7,641 bases of DNA from Polaromonas sp. (GCA_023259235.1 JAHFQQ010000167.1:1-7641), one strand, 5' to 3'; shown: positions 1-6,088, counted from the stretch's first letter. The notes: generated from the letters alone by a model not told the origin. A program made the numbers and translations.

Positions 1-239
1 ACCTGGTGCGCGCCATAGCCCATCCACCAATCGAGTGCGCCGCCCAGCGTATTGCCGGCCGTGGCGATCAGCACCGCGGGCCAGAATAGTTGCGGGCTGA
101 GCTTGACCAGCCCGAACACTGCCGGCTCTGAAGCCAGCGGCAGCAGCGTTGCCGAAATGAAGGAGACCACGAAAACCGTGCTCAGTCCGTATTGCGGCAG
201 GGCCAGCAGTGCAATCAGGTGGTGGATCCAGGCTTCCAT
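1..239 (-). CDS. yqaA: YqaA/DedA-family inner-membrane protein, N-terminal part (truncated by window edge)
   Basis: The first 79 codons are visible; the gene continues past the left edge. The start is the ATG at 239-237 on the minus strand. Residues about 19-45 form a hydrophobic segment containing ISATLLPLASEPAVFGL, which resembles the SATLLP..SE motif of E. coli YqaA. Residues about 52-76 form a second segment with AGNTLGGALDWWMGYGA, matching the GN.LGG...WW.G pattern of the same family. YqaA belongs to the DedA / SNARE-associated superfamily of polytopic inner-membrane proteins, some of which are linked to membrane homeostasis and lipid transport; the role of YqaA itself is not settled. 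The gene is divergent from dusB. No good Shine-Dalgarno sequence precedes the ATG. Family membership is fairly secure from these motifs; a specific function cannot be given. Confidence 0.8.
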   Translation of the reverse strand, partial: MEAWIHHLIALLALPQYGLSTVFVVSFISATLLPLASEPAVFGLVKLSPQLFWPAVLIATAGNTLGGALDWWMGYGAHQ

Positions 240-248
240 GGGTAACCG

Positions 249-254
249 AGTATA
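249..254 (-). promoter_or_regulatory. Candidate -10 box for the yqaA-like gene
   Basis: On the minus strand 254-249 reads TATACT, a good sigma70 -10 match. No convincing -35 box lies 16-18 bp upstream. Initiation about 7 nt downstream would put the 5' end near 242, only about 3 nt before the ATG at 239, so a leaderless or nearly leaderless mRNA is possible. This is an inference from one hexamer. Confidence 0.3.
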
Positions 255-310
255 GGCAGCGGGGCAGCCTGGCCCTGCCTGAACGACGTCTGCAAGTTCG
301 GGTGCAGATT

Positions 311-340
311 TCGACTGCTGAAATTTTAGGCAGCTACAAT
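311..340 (+). promoter_or_regulatory. Candidate sigma70 promoter for dusB-fis
   Basis: TCGACT at 311-316 (4 of 6 to TTGACA) and TACAAT at 335-340 (5 of 6 to TATAAT) are separated by 18 bp. Transcription would begin near 347, ahead of the dusB ATG at 381. The -10 box covers the in-frame upstream ATG at 339, which therefore probably lies outside the mRNA. The match is by eye only. Confidence 0.45.
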
Positions 341-380
341 GGCGTCTCGTTTTTCAGCAGCCAGAACCGCCCCATTTTTC

Positions 381-1475
381 ATGAACATCGGCCCCTACGC
401 TTTGACAAATCCGCTGTTTGTCGCGCCCATGGCCGGTGTCACCGACCGGCCGTTTCGCAGCCTGTGCAAAAAGCTGGGGGCGGGCTATGCGGTCAGCGAG
501 ATGGTGACGTCGCGCCGCGACTTGTGGGACACCCTGAAAACCTCGCGCCGCGCCAACCACGAAGGCGAAGCTGCGCCGATTTCCGTGCAGATTGCCGGCA
601 CCGACGCCCGCATGATGGCCGAAGCCGCCGCGTACAACATTGATCGTGGCGCGCAAATCATCGACATCAACATGGGTTGCCCGGCCAAGAAGGTCTGCAA
701 CAAGTGGGCCGGCTCAGCACTGATGCAGGATGAAGCACTGGCGCTGCGGATTATTGAGGCGGTGGTGGCGGCCTGCGCGCCGCGCAGCGTTCCCGTCACG
801 CTCAAGATGCGCACCGGCTGGTCCCAGGACCACAAGAATGCCCTGGCGATTGCGCGTGCGGCGCAAAGCGCTGGCGTGCAGATGCTCGCCGTGCATGGCC
901 GCACGCGCGAGCAGGGTTACAAAGGCCGGGCCGAATACGACACGATTGCCGCGGTGAAAGCCGCGCTGCGCATTCCGGTGGTGGCCAACGGCGACATTGA
1001 CAGCCCCGAAAAAGTCCGCGATGTGCTGGCCTGCACCGGCGCCGATGCCGTAATGATTGGTCGTGCGGCCCAGGGGCGGCCGTGGATTTTCCGGGAAGTG
1101 GCGCATTTCCTCGCGACCGGCACGCACCTGGCCGCGCCGCTGGTGGTGGAAGTCAAGCGCCTGCTGCTCGATCATCTGCTCGACCACTACACTTTGTACG
1201 GGGAATTGACCGGCACGCGCACCGCGCGCAAGCACATCGGCTGGTATGTCAAAACCTTGCCGGGCGGCGAAGCGTTTCGGGTGCGGATGAACACCCTGGA
1301 CGACTGCGCGGCGCAATTGAACGCCGTGGCGGATTTTTTTGATGATCTGGGCGTTCGGATGGACCGGATTCCAACGAATAGCGGGACAAGCATTGGTACG
1401 ACCACGGGCGATGAGCGGGCGGTTTTGTCATCACGAACGAGCAGGTATAAAAACCCGGAGAAAGCAGCCGCATGA
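381..1475 (+). CDS. dusB: tRNA-dihydrouridine synthase B
   Basis: This is an FMN- and NADPH-dependent enzyme that reduces uridine to dihydrouridine in the D-loop of tRNAs. The 364-aa product has a TIM-barrel Dus domain: APMAGVTDRPFR at residues 15-26, IDINMGCPAKKV around 95-106 with the catalytic cysteine at residue 100, K142 in LKMRTGW, H172 in VHGRTREQGY, NGDI at 203-206 and the phosphate-binding GRAAQGRPW at 227-235. An in-frame ATG exists at 339. The start at 381 is preferred because the protein then aligns residue for residue with E. coli DusB (MRIGQY..., catalytic Cys100) and because the 339 ATG overlaps a likely -10 box. No strong Shine-Dalgarno is seen before either start. Compared with the 321-aa E. 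coli protein there is a polar C-terminal tail of roughly 40 residues after the helical domain, encoded by the DNA that leads into fis. The stop overlaps the fis start as ATGA, which suggests translational coupling. Confidence 0.95.
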   Translation: MNIGPYALTNPLFVAPMAGVTDRPFRSLCKKLGAGYAVSEMVTSRRDLWDTLKTSRRANHEGEAAPISVQIAGTDARMMAEAAAYNIDRGAQIIDINMGCPAKKVCNKWAGSALMQDEALALRIIEAVVAACAPRSVPVTLKMRTGWSQDHKNALAIARAAQSAGVQMLAVHGRTREQGYKGRAEYDTIAAVKAALRIPVVANGDIDSPEKVRDVLACTGADAVMIGRAAQGRPWIFREVAHFLATGTHLAAPLVVEVKRLLLDHLLDHYTLYGELTGTRTARKHIGWYVKTLPGGEAFRVRMNTLDDCAAQLNAVADFFDDLGVRMDRIPTNSGTSIGTTTGDERAVLSSRTSRYKNPEKAAA

Positions 1476-1708
1476 GCAAGAAACACATTGAAGAGTGTGT
1501 GCGCAACAGCCTGGAAAGCTATTTCAAGGACTTGCGCGGCACCGATCCCGGCGGCATGTACGAGATGATGGTTCGCGTGGTTGAAAAGCCGCTGCTGGAA
1601 GTGGTCATGCAGCACGCCGAGCAAAACCAGTCGCGCGCCGCCGGATGGCTGGGTCTGAACCGCAACACGCTGCGCAAGAAGCTGGTCGAGCACAAGCTCA
1701 TCAAGTAA
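1472..1708 (+). CDS. fis: Fis-family nucleoid-associated DNA-binding protein
   Basis: The 78-aa product matches the C-terminal four fifths of E. coli Fis (98 aa). The core helices (VEKPLLEVVMQHAEQNQ, about residues 36-52) are followed by a helix-turn-helix at about 53-76 (SRAAGWLGLNRNTLRKKL). Fis dimers bend DNA and regulate rRNA, tRNA and many growth-phase genes in enterobacteria. This protein lacks about 20 N-terminal residues, the mobile beta-hairpin arms that E. coli Fis uses to activate site-specific invertases. It should keep dimerisation and DNA binding but probably not that recombination role. The start overlaps the dusB stop (ATGA at 1472-1475); a GGAG at 1457-1460 lies 11 nt upstream, a long but possible Shine-Dalgarno spacing. 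The dusB-fis order is the same as in enterobacteria. Confidence 0.93.
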   Translation: MSKKHIEECVRNSLESYFKDLRGTDPGGMYEMMVRVVEKPLLEVVMQHAEQNQSRAAGWLGLNRNTLRKKLVEHKLIK

Positions 1709-1759
1709 TCCCTGGCAGCCCGGCCTTTCCGGCGATTTATTTCTAAAAGAAGAACATCC

Positions 1760-3343
1760 ATGAATGCATTGATTTCCGTTTCCGACAAGACCGGCATCCT
1801 CGAGTTCGCGCAAGCCCTGCATGCGCTGGGAATCAAGCTGCTTTCCACTGGCGGCACGGCCAGACTGCTGGCGGACGCTGGCCTGCCCGTGACCGAAGTG
1901 GCCGAGCTCACCGGCGTTCCTGAAATGCTCGATGGCCGCGTCAAGACCCTGCACCCCAAGGTGCACGGCGGCCTGCTCGCCCGGCGCGACGTGCCCGCGC
2001 ACATGGCGGCGCTGAAAACCCACGGCATTGACACCATCGACTTGCTGGTCGTCAATCTTTACCCGTTTGAAGCCACGGTGGCCAAGCCCGGCTGCACACT
2101 CGAAGACGCGATTGAAAACATCGACATCGGCGGCCCGGCCATGGTGCGCTCGGGCGCGAAGAACTGGAAAGACGTGGGCGTGCTGACCGATGCGTCGCAA
2201 TACGCGGGCGTGCTTGCCGAACTCAAGGCGGCCGGCAAGCTGACGGATGCGACCAAATTCGCCTTGTCAGTGGCCGCTTTCAACCGCATCAGCCAGTATG
2301 ACGGCGCGATCAGCGACTACCTCTCCAGCATTCAGCCTGACGGAAGCCACGCACTGTTTTCGGGCCAGGCCAATGGCCGCTTCATCAAGCTGCAAGACCT
2401 GCGCTACGGCGAAAACTCGCACCAGCAGGCCGCCTGGTATCGTGACCTGTACCCGGCGCCGGGCTCGCTGGTCACGGCCCGGCAGCTGCAGGGCAAGGAG
2501 CTGTCGTACAACAACATTGCCGATGCGGACGCCGCGTGGGAATGCGTCAAAAGCTTTGACAGGCAGCGGGACGGCGCGGCCTGCGTCATCCTGAAACATG
2601 CCAACCCCTGCGGCGTGGCCATCGGGGCCGATGCGCTGCAGGCTTACAGCAAAGCCTTCAAAACCGACCCGACCTCGGCCTTTGGCGGCATCATTGCCCT
2701 GAACTGCCCGCTGGATGAGGGCGCGGCACTGCAGATTTCAAAGCAGTTTGTCGAAGTGCTGATGGCGCCCAGCTTCACGCCCGCGGCGCTGGAAGTCATG
2801 AAAGGCAAGGTCAACGTGCGGCTCCTGCAGATTGATCTGCCGCCGGGTGGTGCTACCGCCTGGCAACAAGGCCGCAATCTGATCGATGTCAAACGCGTTG
2901 GCTCGGGCCTCCTGATGCAAACTGCCGACAACCACGAACTGCTGCTTACCGACCTGAAAGTGGTCAGCAAATTGCAGCCTACGCCAGAGCAACTGCAGGA
3001 CCTGCTGTTTGCCTGGAAAGTCGCCAAGTACGTCAAGTCCAATGCCATCGTGTTTTGCGGCGGCGGCATGACGCTGGGCGTCGGCGCAGGCCAGATGAGC
3101 CGGGTCGACTCGGCGCGCATTGCCTCGATCAAGGCGGCCAATGCGGGCTTGTCCCTGCAAGGTTCAGCGGTGGCGAGCGATGCCTTTTTCCCGTTTCGCG
3201 ACGGCCTTGACGTGGTGGTCGATGCGGGCGCGGCCTGCGTGATTCAGCCGGGCGGCAGCATCCGCGATGATGAAGTGATTGCCGCCGCCAACGAGCGCGG
3301 CGTGGCGATGGTGCTGACCGGCGTGCGGCATTTCAGGCATTGA
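1760..3343 (+). CDS. purH: Bifunctional AICAR transformylase / IMP cyclohydrolase
   Basis: PurH performs the last two steps of de novo purine synthesis: it transfers a formyl group from 10-formyl-THF to AICAR, then closes the ring to IMP in the cytoplasm. The 527-aa length matches E. coli PurH (529 aa). The N-terminal cyclohydrolase (MGS-like) domain spans about residues 1-195, with ISVSDKTGI near the start, LLSTGGTA at 28-35, and MLDGRVKTLHPKVHGG at 56-71. The transformylase domain follows, with LRYGENSHQ at 214-222, LSYNNIADADAAW near 248-260, and the catalytic Lys-His pair K279-H280 in KHANPCG; near the C-terminus are GVGAGQMSRVDSARI and IQPGGSIRDDEVI. A weak purine-rich AGAAG precedes the ATG. 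It lies 51 bp after fis on the same strand, so cotranscription with dusB-fis is possible. It converges on hemL. No PurR-like operator was recognised. Confidence 0.97.
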   Translation: MNALISVSDKTGILEFAQALHALGIKLLSTGGTARLLADAGLPVTEVAELTGVPEMLDGRVKTLHPKVHGGLLARRDVPAHMAALKTHGIDTIDLLVVNLYPFEATVAKPGCTLEDAIENIDIGGPAMVRSGAKNWKDVGVLTDASQYAGVLAELKAAGKLTDATKFALSVAAFNRISQYDGAISDYLSSIQPDGSHALFSGQANGRFIKLQDLRYGENSHQQAAWYRDLYPAPGSLVTARQLQGKELSYNNIADADAAWECVKSFDRQRDGAACVILKHANPCGVAIGADALQAYSKAFKTDPTSAFGGIIALNCPLDEGAALQISKQFVEVLMAPSFTPAALEVMKGKVNVRLLQIDLPPGGATAWQQGRNLIDVKRVGSGLLMQTADNHELLLTDLKVVSKLQPTPEQLQDLLFAWKVAKYVKSNAIVFCGGGMTLGVGAGQMSRVDSARIASIKAANAGLSLQGSAVASDAFFPFRDGLDVVVDAGAACVIQPGGSIRDDEVIAAANERGVAMVLTGVRHFRH

Positions 3344-3370
3344 GCGCAACGCCAGGCATCCAGCGGTTTC

Positions 3371-3449
3371 TATAAGTAAAAACAGTGTTTCACCCTTATA
3401 TGGCGGCAGTGGGTAGCTATTGAATCAATAGTGCTCTCAGGTGCTACCC
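3371..3449. repeat. Nested inverted-repeat element between convergent purH and hemL
   Basis: This non-coding gap holds several perfect inverted repeats. TATAAG (3371-3376) pairs with CTTATA (3395-3400) and encloses AAACA-G-TGTTT (3380-3390). GGGTAGC (3411-3417) pairs with GCTACCC (3443-3449) and encloses CTATTGA-A-TCAATAG (3417-3431). The right arm covers the hemL stop codon (3446-3444 on the minus strand). The pattern CTTAT...AGCTATTgAATcAATAG resembles a small dispersed intergenic repeat I recall as common in Comamonadaceae genomes; I cannot verify this without a search. Its place between two gene ends suggests a bidirectional terminator or mRNA 3'-end stabiliser, but no T-tract follows the stems, so a standard intrinsic terminator is not supported. 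Confidence 0.55.
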
Positions 3450-4808
3450 GGGTTCGGCGCTGGTCTGACCAGCGGCTTGCCTTCCCGCAAAAAACTTCGC
3501 TGCGGCATCCACCGTGGCTTGAATATCCGCCGCGGAGTGTGCTGCGCTCACAAAACCCGCTTCGTATAGTGCGGGCGCGAAATACACGCCACTGTCCAGC
3601 ATCGCATGGAAGAAGCGGTTGAACGCTGCGCTGTCGGTGCGCATCACGGCGCTGTAGTTTTGCGGAAGTTTATCCAGCAGGAAAAAACCGAACATGCCGC
3701 CTTCGCTGTCGCCGCAAAAAGGAACGCCAGCTTTTGCCGCGGCTTGCGACAGACCCGTAACGAGGCTGCGCGTGCGCGCGCCCAGCGCGTCGTAAAAGCC
3801 GGGTTGGCTGATTTCGCGCAGCGTTGCCAGGCCGCAGGCGGTGGCAATCGGGTTGCCTGACAGCGTGCCGGCCTGATAAACCGGTCCCATCGGTGCGAGC
3901 TGCTCCATTACCACGCGGGTTCCGCCAAAAGCGGCGAGTGGCATGCCGCCGCCAATCACCTTGCCCATGACTGTCATGTCGGGCTTGAAGCCGGGGATGC
4001 TTTGGGCATAGATGCTTTGCGCGCCTCCGAGCGCCACCCGGAAACCGGTCATGACTTCGTCGAATATCAGCAGCGCGCCGTGCTGGGTGCAAAGCTCGCG
4101 GCAGCGCTTCATGAATGGAACGCTGCCGCGCACAAAATTCATGTTGCCACAAATTGGCTCGATGATCAGGCAGGCGACTTCGCGACCATGCAGGGCAAAG
4201 GCTTCTTCAAGCTGGGCGATGTGGTTGTATTCAAGCACCAGCGTGTGTTGCACCACTTCAGGGGGTACGCCGGCACTGGTGGGCGTGCCAAAGGTGGCCA
4301 GGCCAGACCCCGCCTTGACCAGCAGGGCGTCGGAATGGCCGTGGTAGCAGCCTTCGAACTTGACGATCTTGCTGCGCCCGGTTGCGCCGCGCGCCAGCCG
4401 GATCGCGCTCATGGCCGCTTCGGTGCCCGAGCTGACCAGCCGAACCATTTCGAGCGATGGCAGCAGACGCACCAGTTCTTCGGCCAGTTCCACCTCGCGC
4501 TCGGTTGGCGCGCCGTAGGAAAAACCTTCGAGCACGGCTTTTTGTACTGCTTCAAGCACCGCCGGGTGGCCGTGCCCCAGAATCATCGGCCCCCAGGAGC
4601 CGATGTAGTCGATGTAGCGCTGGCCGTCCGCGTCCCAGAAGTAGGCACCCTGGGCCTGCTGCACAAAACGCGGTGTGCCGCCGACCGCCTTGAAGGCCCG
4701 AACCGGCGAATTGACGCCGCCCGGAATGAGTTTTTTGGCGCGTTCAAACAACGCGGTGTTGCGCGATGCGGCTTGAGGCGGAGCGGGCTTAGTGCTTGAT
4801 GGTTCCAT
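3444..4808 (-). CDS. hemL: Glutamate-1-semialdehyde 2,1-aminomutase
   Basis: HemL is a PLP/PMP enzyme that isomerises glutamate-1-semialdehyde to 5-aminolevulinate, the second step of the C5 route to haem and other tetrapyrroles. The 454-aa product shows LIPGGVNSPVRAF at 27-39, SSGTEA at 126-131 (cofactor phosphate region), YHGH at 155-158, GTPTSAGVP in the mobile active-site loop at 174-182, FDEVMTGFR at 249-257 with D250 contacting the pyridine nitrogen, and the Schiff-base lysine K283 in MGKVIGGGMP. It is longer than E. coli HemL (426 aa) because of about 13 extra Pro/Ala-rich N-terminal residues, a small insertion before K283 and a short C-terminal tail. The ATG at 4808 lies inside the upstream kinase gene (20-nt overlap) and has no Shine-Dalgarno, so translation probably depends on coupling. 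No in-frame ATG or GTG lies before the conserved region; a TTG at codon 20 is the only nearby alternative. Confidence 0.97.
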   Translation of the reverse strand: MEPSSTKPAPPQAASRNTALFERAKKLIPGGVNSPVRAFKAVGGTPRFVQQAQGAYFWDADGQRYIDYIGSWGPMILGHGHPAVLEAVQKAVLEGFSYGAPTEREVELAEELVRLLPSLEMVRLVSSGTEAAMSAIRLARGATGRSKIVKFEGCYHGHSDALLVKAGSGLATFGTPTSAGVPPEVVQHTLVLEYNHIAQLEEAFALHGREVACLIIEPICGNMNFVRGSVPFMKRCRELCTQHGALLIFDEVMTGFRVALGGAQSIYAQSIPGFKPDMTVMGKVIGGGMPLAAFGGTRVVMEQLAPMGPVYQAGTLSGNPIATACGLATLREISQPGFYDALGARTRSLVTGLSQAAAKAGVPFCGDSEGGMFGFFLLDKLPQNYSAVMRTDSAAFNRFFHAMLDSGVYFAPALYEAGFVSAAHSAADIQATVDAAAKFFAGRQAAGQTSAEPG

Positions 4809-5748
4809 TGGGGGGCAGGTCAGTAGCCGGTTTTGATGTCAGGGCGGCGTCGTCGGTGGTCTCTGAATCAACGGCGTCATCGTCCTCCTCGTCGGCCTGC
4901 GCCCAGAACAGGCGATCAGGCACGATGCAGCCCATGCCGGGACGAAAACCGGCCTCCAGGCTGTGGTCCAGATAGGTCAGCGCTTCAGCGGTGGCCGCCT
5001 GCAGGTCGCGGCCATTGGCCAGCAAGGCGCAAAGAGCCGCGGACAGAGTGTCGCCGGCACCGTCAAACACCGCCTCAAAGCGCTCGAACTTCTCGCTGTA
5101 CAGGACCGCTTGCGGCGTCGCCAGCACGTTTTCGATGAACTGCTCGGGCAAGGCAATGCCGGTGACGAGCGTGTAGGGCACGCCCAGATCGGCGGCGGCC
5201 TTGGCGATGTCGCGGGCCGAAGGGCTGCGCTCGCTTGGCCAGTCGGGCAGCAGCCAGCGCCACAGGCTGCTGTGATTGCCGACCAGCACGGTGGCCTGCG
5301 GCAGCATCAGCTCCCGAAATGCGTCGAGGTAGCTGTCGATCTCGCCTTCGTCCCACCAGGACAGGCTGGGCATGTAGGCGATCAGCGGTATTTCTGAATA
5401 ATCGGATGCGATTTCGGCAATGGCGCTGATGTTCTCCGGGCTGCCGACAAAGCCTACCTTGATCGCCGAGACCGGCATGTCTTCCAGCGCGTAGCGCGCC
5501 TGATCCGTGACGGCTTCCTCGTCAAAGGCAAAGTGTTGAAAGATTTCGGCGGTGTCGCGTACGTAAGTTCCGGTCACCACCGCCAGCGGGTGGACCCCCG
5601 CCGAAGCGATCGCCATGATGTCGGCGCACAAGCCGCCCGCGCCGCTCGGGTCGTTGGCGTTGAAGGTCATGACGCACGCTGGCGAGGCCTCCGCGTCCTC
5701 GGCCGTGAGCTGCCGGGCATCGAGATCGGGAATATTGGGGTTTGCCAT
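4789..5748 (-). CDS. thiD: Divergent ThiD-family (hydroxymethylpyrimidine/phosphomethylpyrimidine kinase-like) protein
   Basis: The 319-aa product belongs to the ribokinase-like ThiD/PdxK group. It has NDPSGAGG at residues 32-39 (matching TDPSGGAG of ThiD), the stretch CADIMAIASAGVHPLAVVTG at 41-60, IKVGFVGSPE at 96-105, and the anion-hole motif GAGDTLSAAL at 230-239. Canonical ThiD phosphorylates HMP and HMP-P for thiamine synthesis. Several positions differ, by hand alignment to the enterobacterial enzyme: the HMP-contacting Gln of AQNT is R64, the Met of KIGM is F100, the D.VM.A..G loop is replaced by about 122-135, the NxxE motif is NHSS (158-161), the ATP-site Lys of MKGG is replaced (VTGI, 195-198), and the Cys of GTGC is D233 as in pyridoxal kinases. 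There is a 20-residue N-terminal extension and an acidic tail (about 285-303). Family membership is clear. HMP kinase activity is uncertain, and the symbol reflects family only. No strong Shine-Dalgarno precedes the ATG at 5748. Confidence 0.8.
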   Translation of the reverse strand: MANPNIPDLDARQLTAEDAEASPACVMTFNANDPSGAGGLCADIMAIASAGVHPLAVVTGTYVRDTAEIFQHFAFDEEAVTDQARYALEDMPVSAIKVGFVGSPENISAIAEIASDYSEIPLIAYMPSLSWWDEGEIDSYLDAFRELMLPQATVLVGNHSSLWRWLLPDWPSERSPSARDIAKAAADLGVPYTLVTGIALPEQFIENVLATPQAVLYSEKFERFEAVFDGAGDTLSAALCALLANGRDLQAATAEALTYLDHSLEAGFRPGMGCIVPDRLFWAQADEEDDDAVDSETTDDAALTSKPATDLPPNGTIKH

Positions 5749-5793
5749 AGGCTGTGATTTTGCCTTGTACGCGAATAAGCAACGCTGTCCCGA

Positions 5794-5799
5794 TACAAT
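5794..5799 (+). promoter_or_regulatory. Candidate -10 box in the divergent kinase/rubredoxin intergenic region
   Basis: TACAAT at 5794-5799 (5 of 6 to TATAAT) lies 52 bp before the rubredoxin ATG; no good -35 box is visible 16-18 bp upstream. On the minus strand the same segment can be read as TTGCCT (5822-5817), 18 bp, TTGTAT (5798-5793), a weak promoter pointing to the ThiD-like gene. The two would overlap, so the divergent genes may compete for RNA polymerase. Assigned by eye. Confidence 0.35.
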
Positions 5800-5845
5800 T
5801 GTTGCATTCTATGCGAAGGCAATTTAAGCTGTGGTCCAGTCAACG

Positions 5846-6004
5846 ATGTGGATGTGTCTTGTTTGTGGGTGGATGTACGATGAAGCGGTGGGGGATCCGG
5901 AGCACGGAGTTGCTGCCGGAACACCTTGGGCGCAAGTACCCATGAACTGGACTTGTCCTGAGTGCGGCGCACGCAAGGAAGATTTCGAAATGGTCCAGAT
6001 ATGA
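5846..6004 (+). CDS. Rubredoxin
   Basis: This small gene encodes 52 aa starting MWMCLVCGWMYDEA and ending CPECGARKEDFEMVQI. The two CxxC knuckles, C4/C7 (MCLVCGW) and C37/C40 (CPECG), are the four cysteines that bind one iron in rubredoxins. The conserved Y11-D12, G21, W28, P32 and W35 positions are also present. Rubredoxins are cytoplasmic one-electron carriers, for example to oxygenases or peroxide/superoxide reductases; the partner is not visible here. The length fits the usual 52-54 aa. The start is uncertain: an in-frame GTG at 5831 would add five residues and has GAAGG at 5815-5819, 11 nt upstream, while the ATG at 5846 has no Shine-Dalgarno. The gene is divergent from the ThiD-like gene and 84 bp ahead of pilG; as I recall, a kinase-rubredoxin-pilG order is common in betaproteobacteria. 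Confidence 0.93.
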   Translation: MWMCLVCGWMYDEAVGDPEHGVAAGTPWAQVPMNWTCPECGARKEDFEMVQI

Positions 6005-6040
6005 ATTCAGGCGTTTGTTGCCGCCGGACTAAATGATCGC

Positions 6041-6065
6041 GGCCCGGTGGCACGGCATCGGGGCC
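6041..6065 (+). other. GC-rich hairpin followed by an A8 run, upstream of pilG
   Basis: GGCCCGGTG (6041-6049) can pair with CATCGGG and, past one bulged G at 6063, with CC (6056-6065), giving a stem of about 9 bp including one G-T wobble and a 6-nt loop. It is followed by CAT and a run of eight A, then the pilG Shine-Dalgarno. A T-tract, needed for an intrinsic terminator reading rightward, is absent. It could block RNase movement, attenuate transcription, or simply separate rubredoxin and pilG messages. Structure is seen; function is inferred. Confidence 0.4.
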
Positions 6066-6075
6066 CATAAAAAAA

Positions 6076-6080
6076 AGGAG
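6076..6080 (+). promoter_or_regulatory. Shine-Dalgarno of pilG (supports GTG start)
   Basis: AGGAG at 6076-6080 lies 8 nt before the GTG at 6089. This is the best-placed ribosome binding site for the frame and is the main reason to accept GTG as the start codon of pilG. Confidence 0.8.
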
Positions 6081-6088
6081 CAAAGGCA

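Noticed and set aside
339..380. Upstream in-frame ATG for dusB at 339
   Set aside because: It overlaps a likely -10 box, and the start at 381 aligns exactly with the N-terminus and Cys100 of E. coli DusB.
1709..1759. Possible terminator hairpin between fis and purH (CCGG-CCTTT-CCGG then a T-rich stretch)
   Set aside because: The stem is only 4 bp and the T-rich part is interrupted (ATTTATTTCT), too weak to call.
1187..2200. A 337-codon open frame on the minus strand across dusB, fis and purH
   Set aside because: It lies antisense to three well-recognised genes, its His/Gln/Arg-rich translation has no recognisable motif, and such long open frames are common opposite GC-rich genes.
4002..4799. 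A 265-codon open frame on the plus strand inside hemL
   Set aside because: It is antisense to clearly conserved hemL codons and has no family resemblance, so it is a shadow frame.
5754..5945. A plus-strand 63-codon open frame covering most of the rubredoxin gene
   Set aside because: It is in a different frame from the rubredoxin, whose two CxxC pairs and conserved aromatics prove the 5846-6004 frame.
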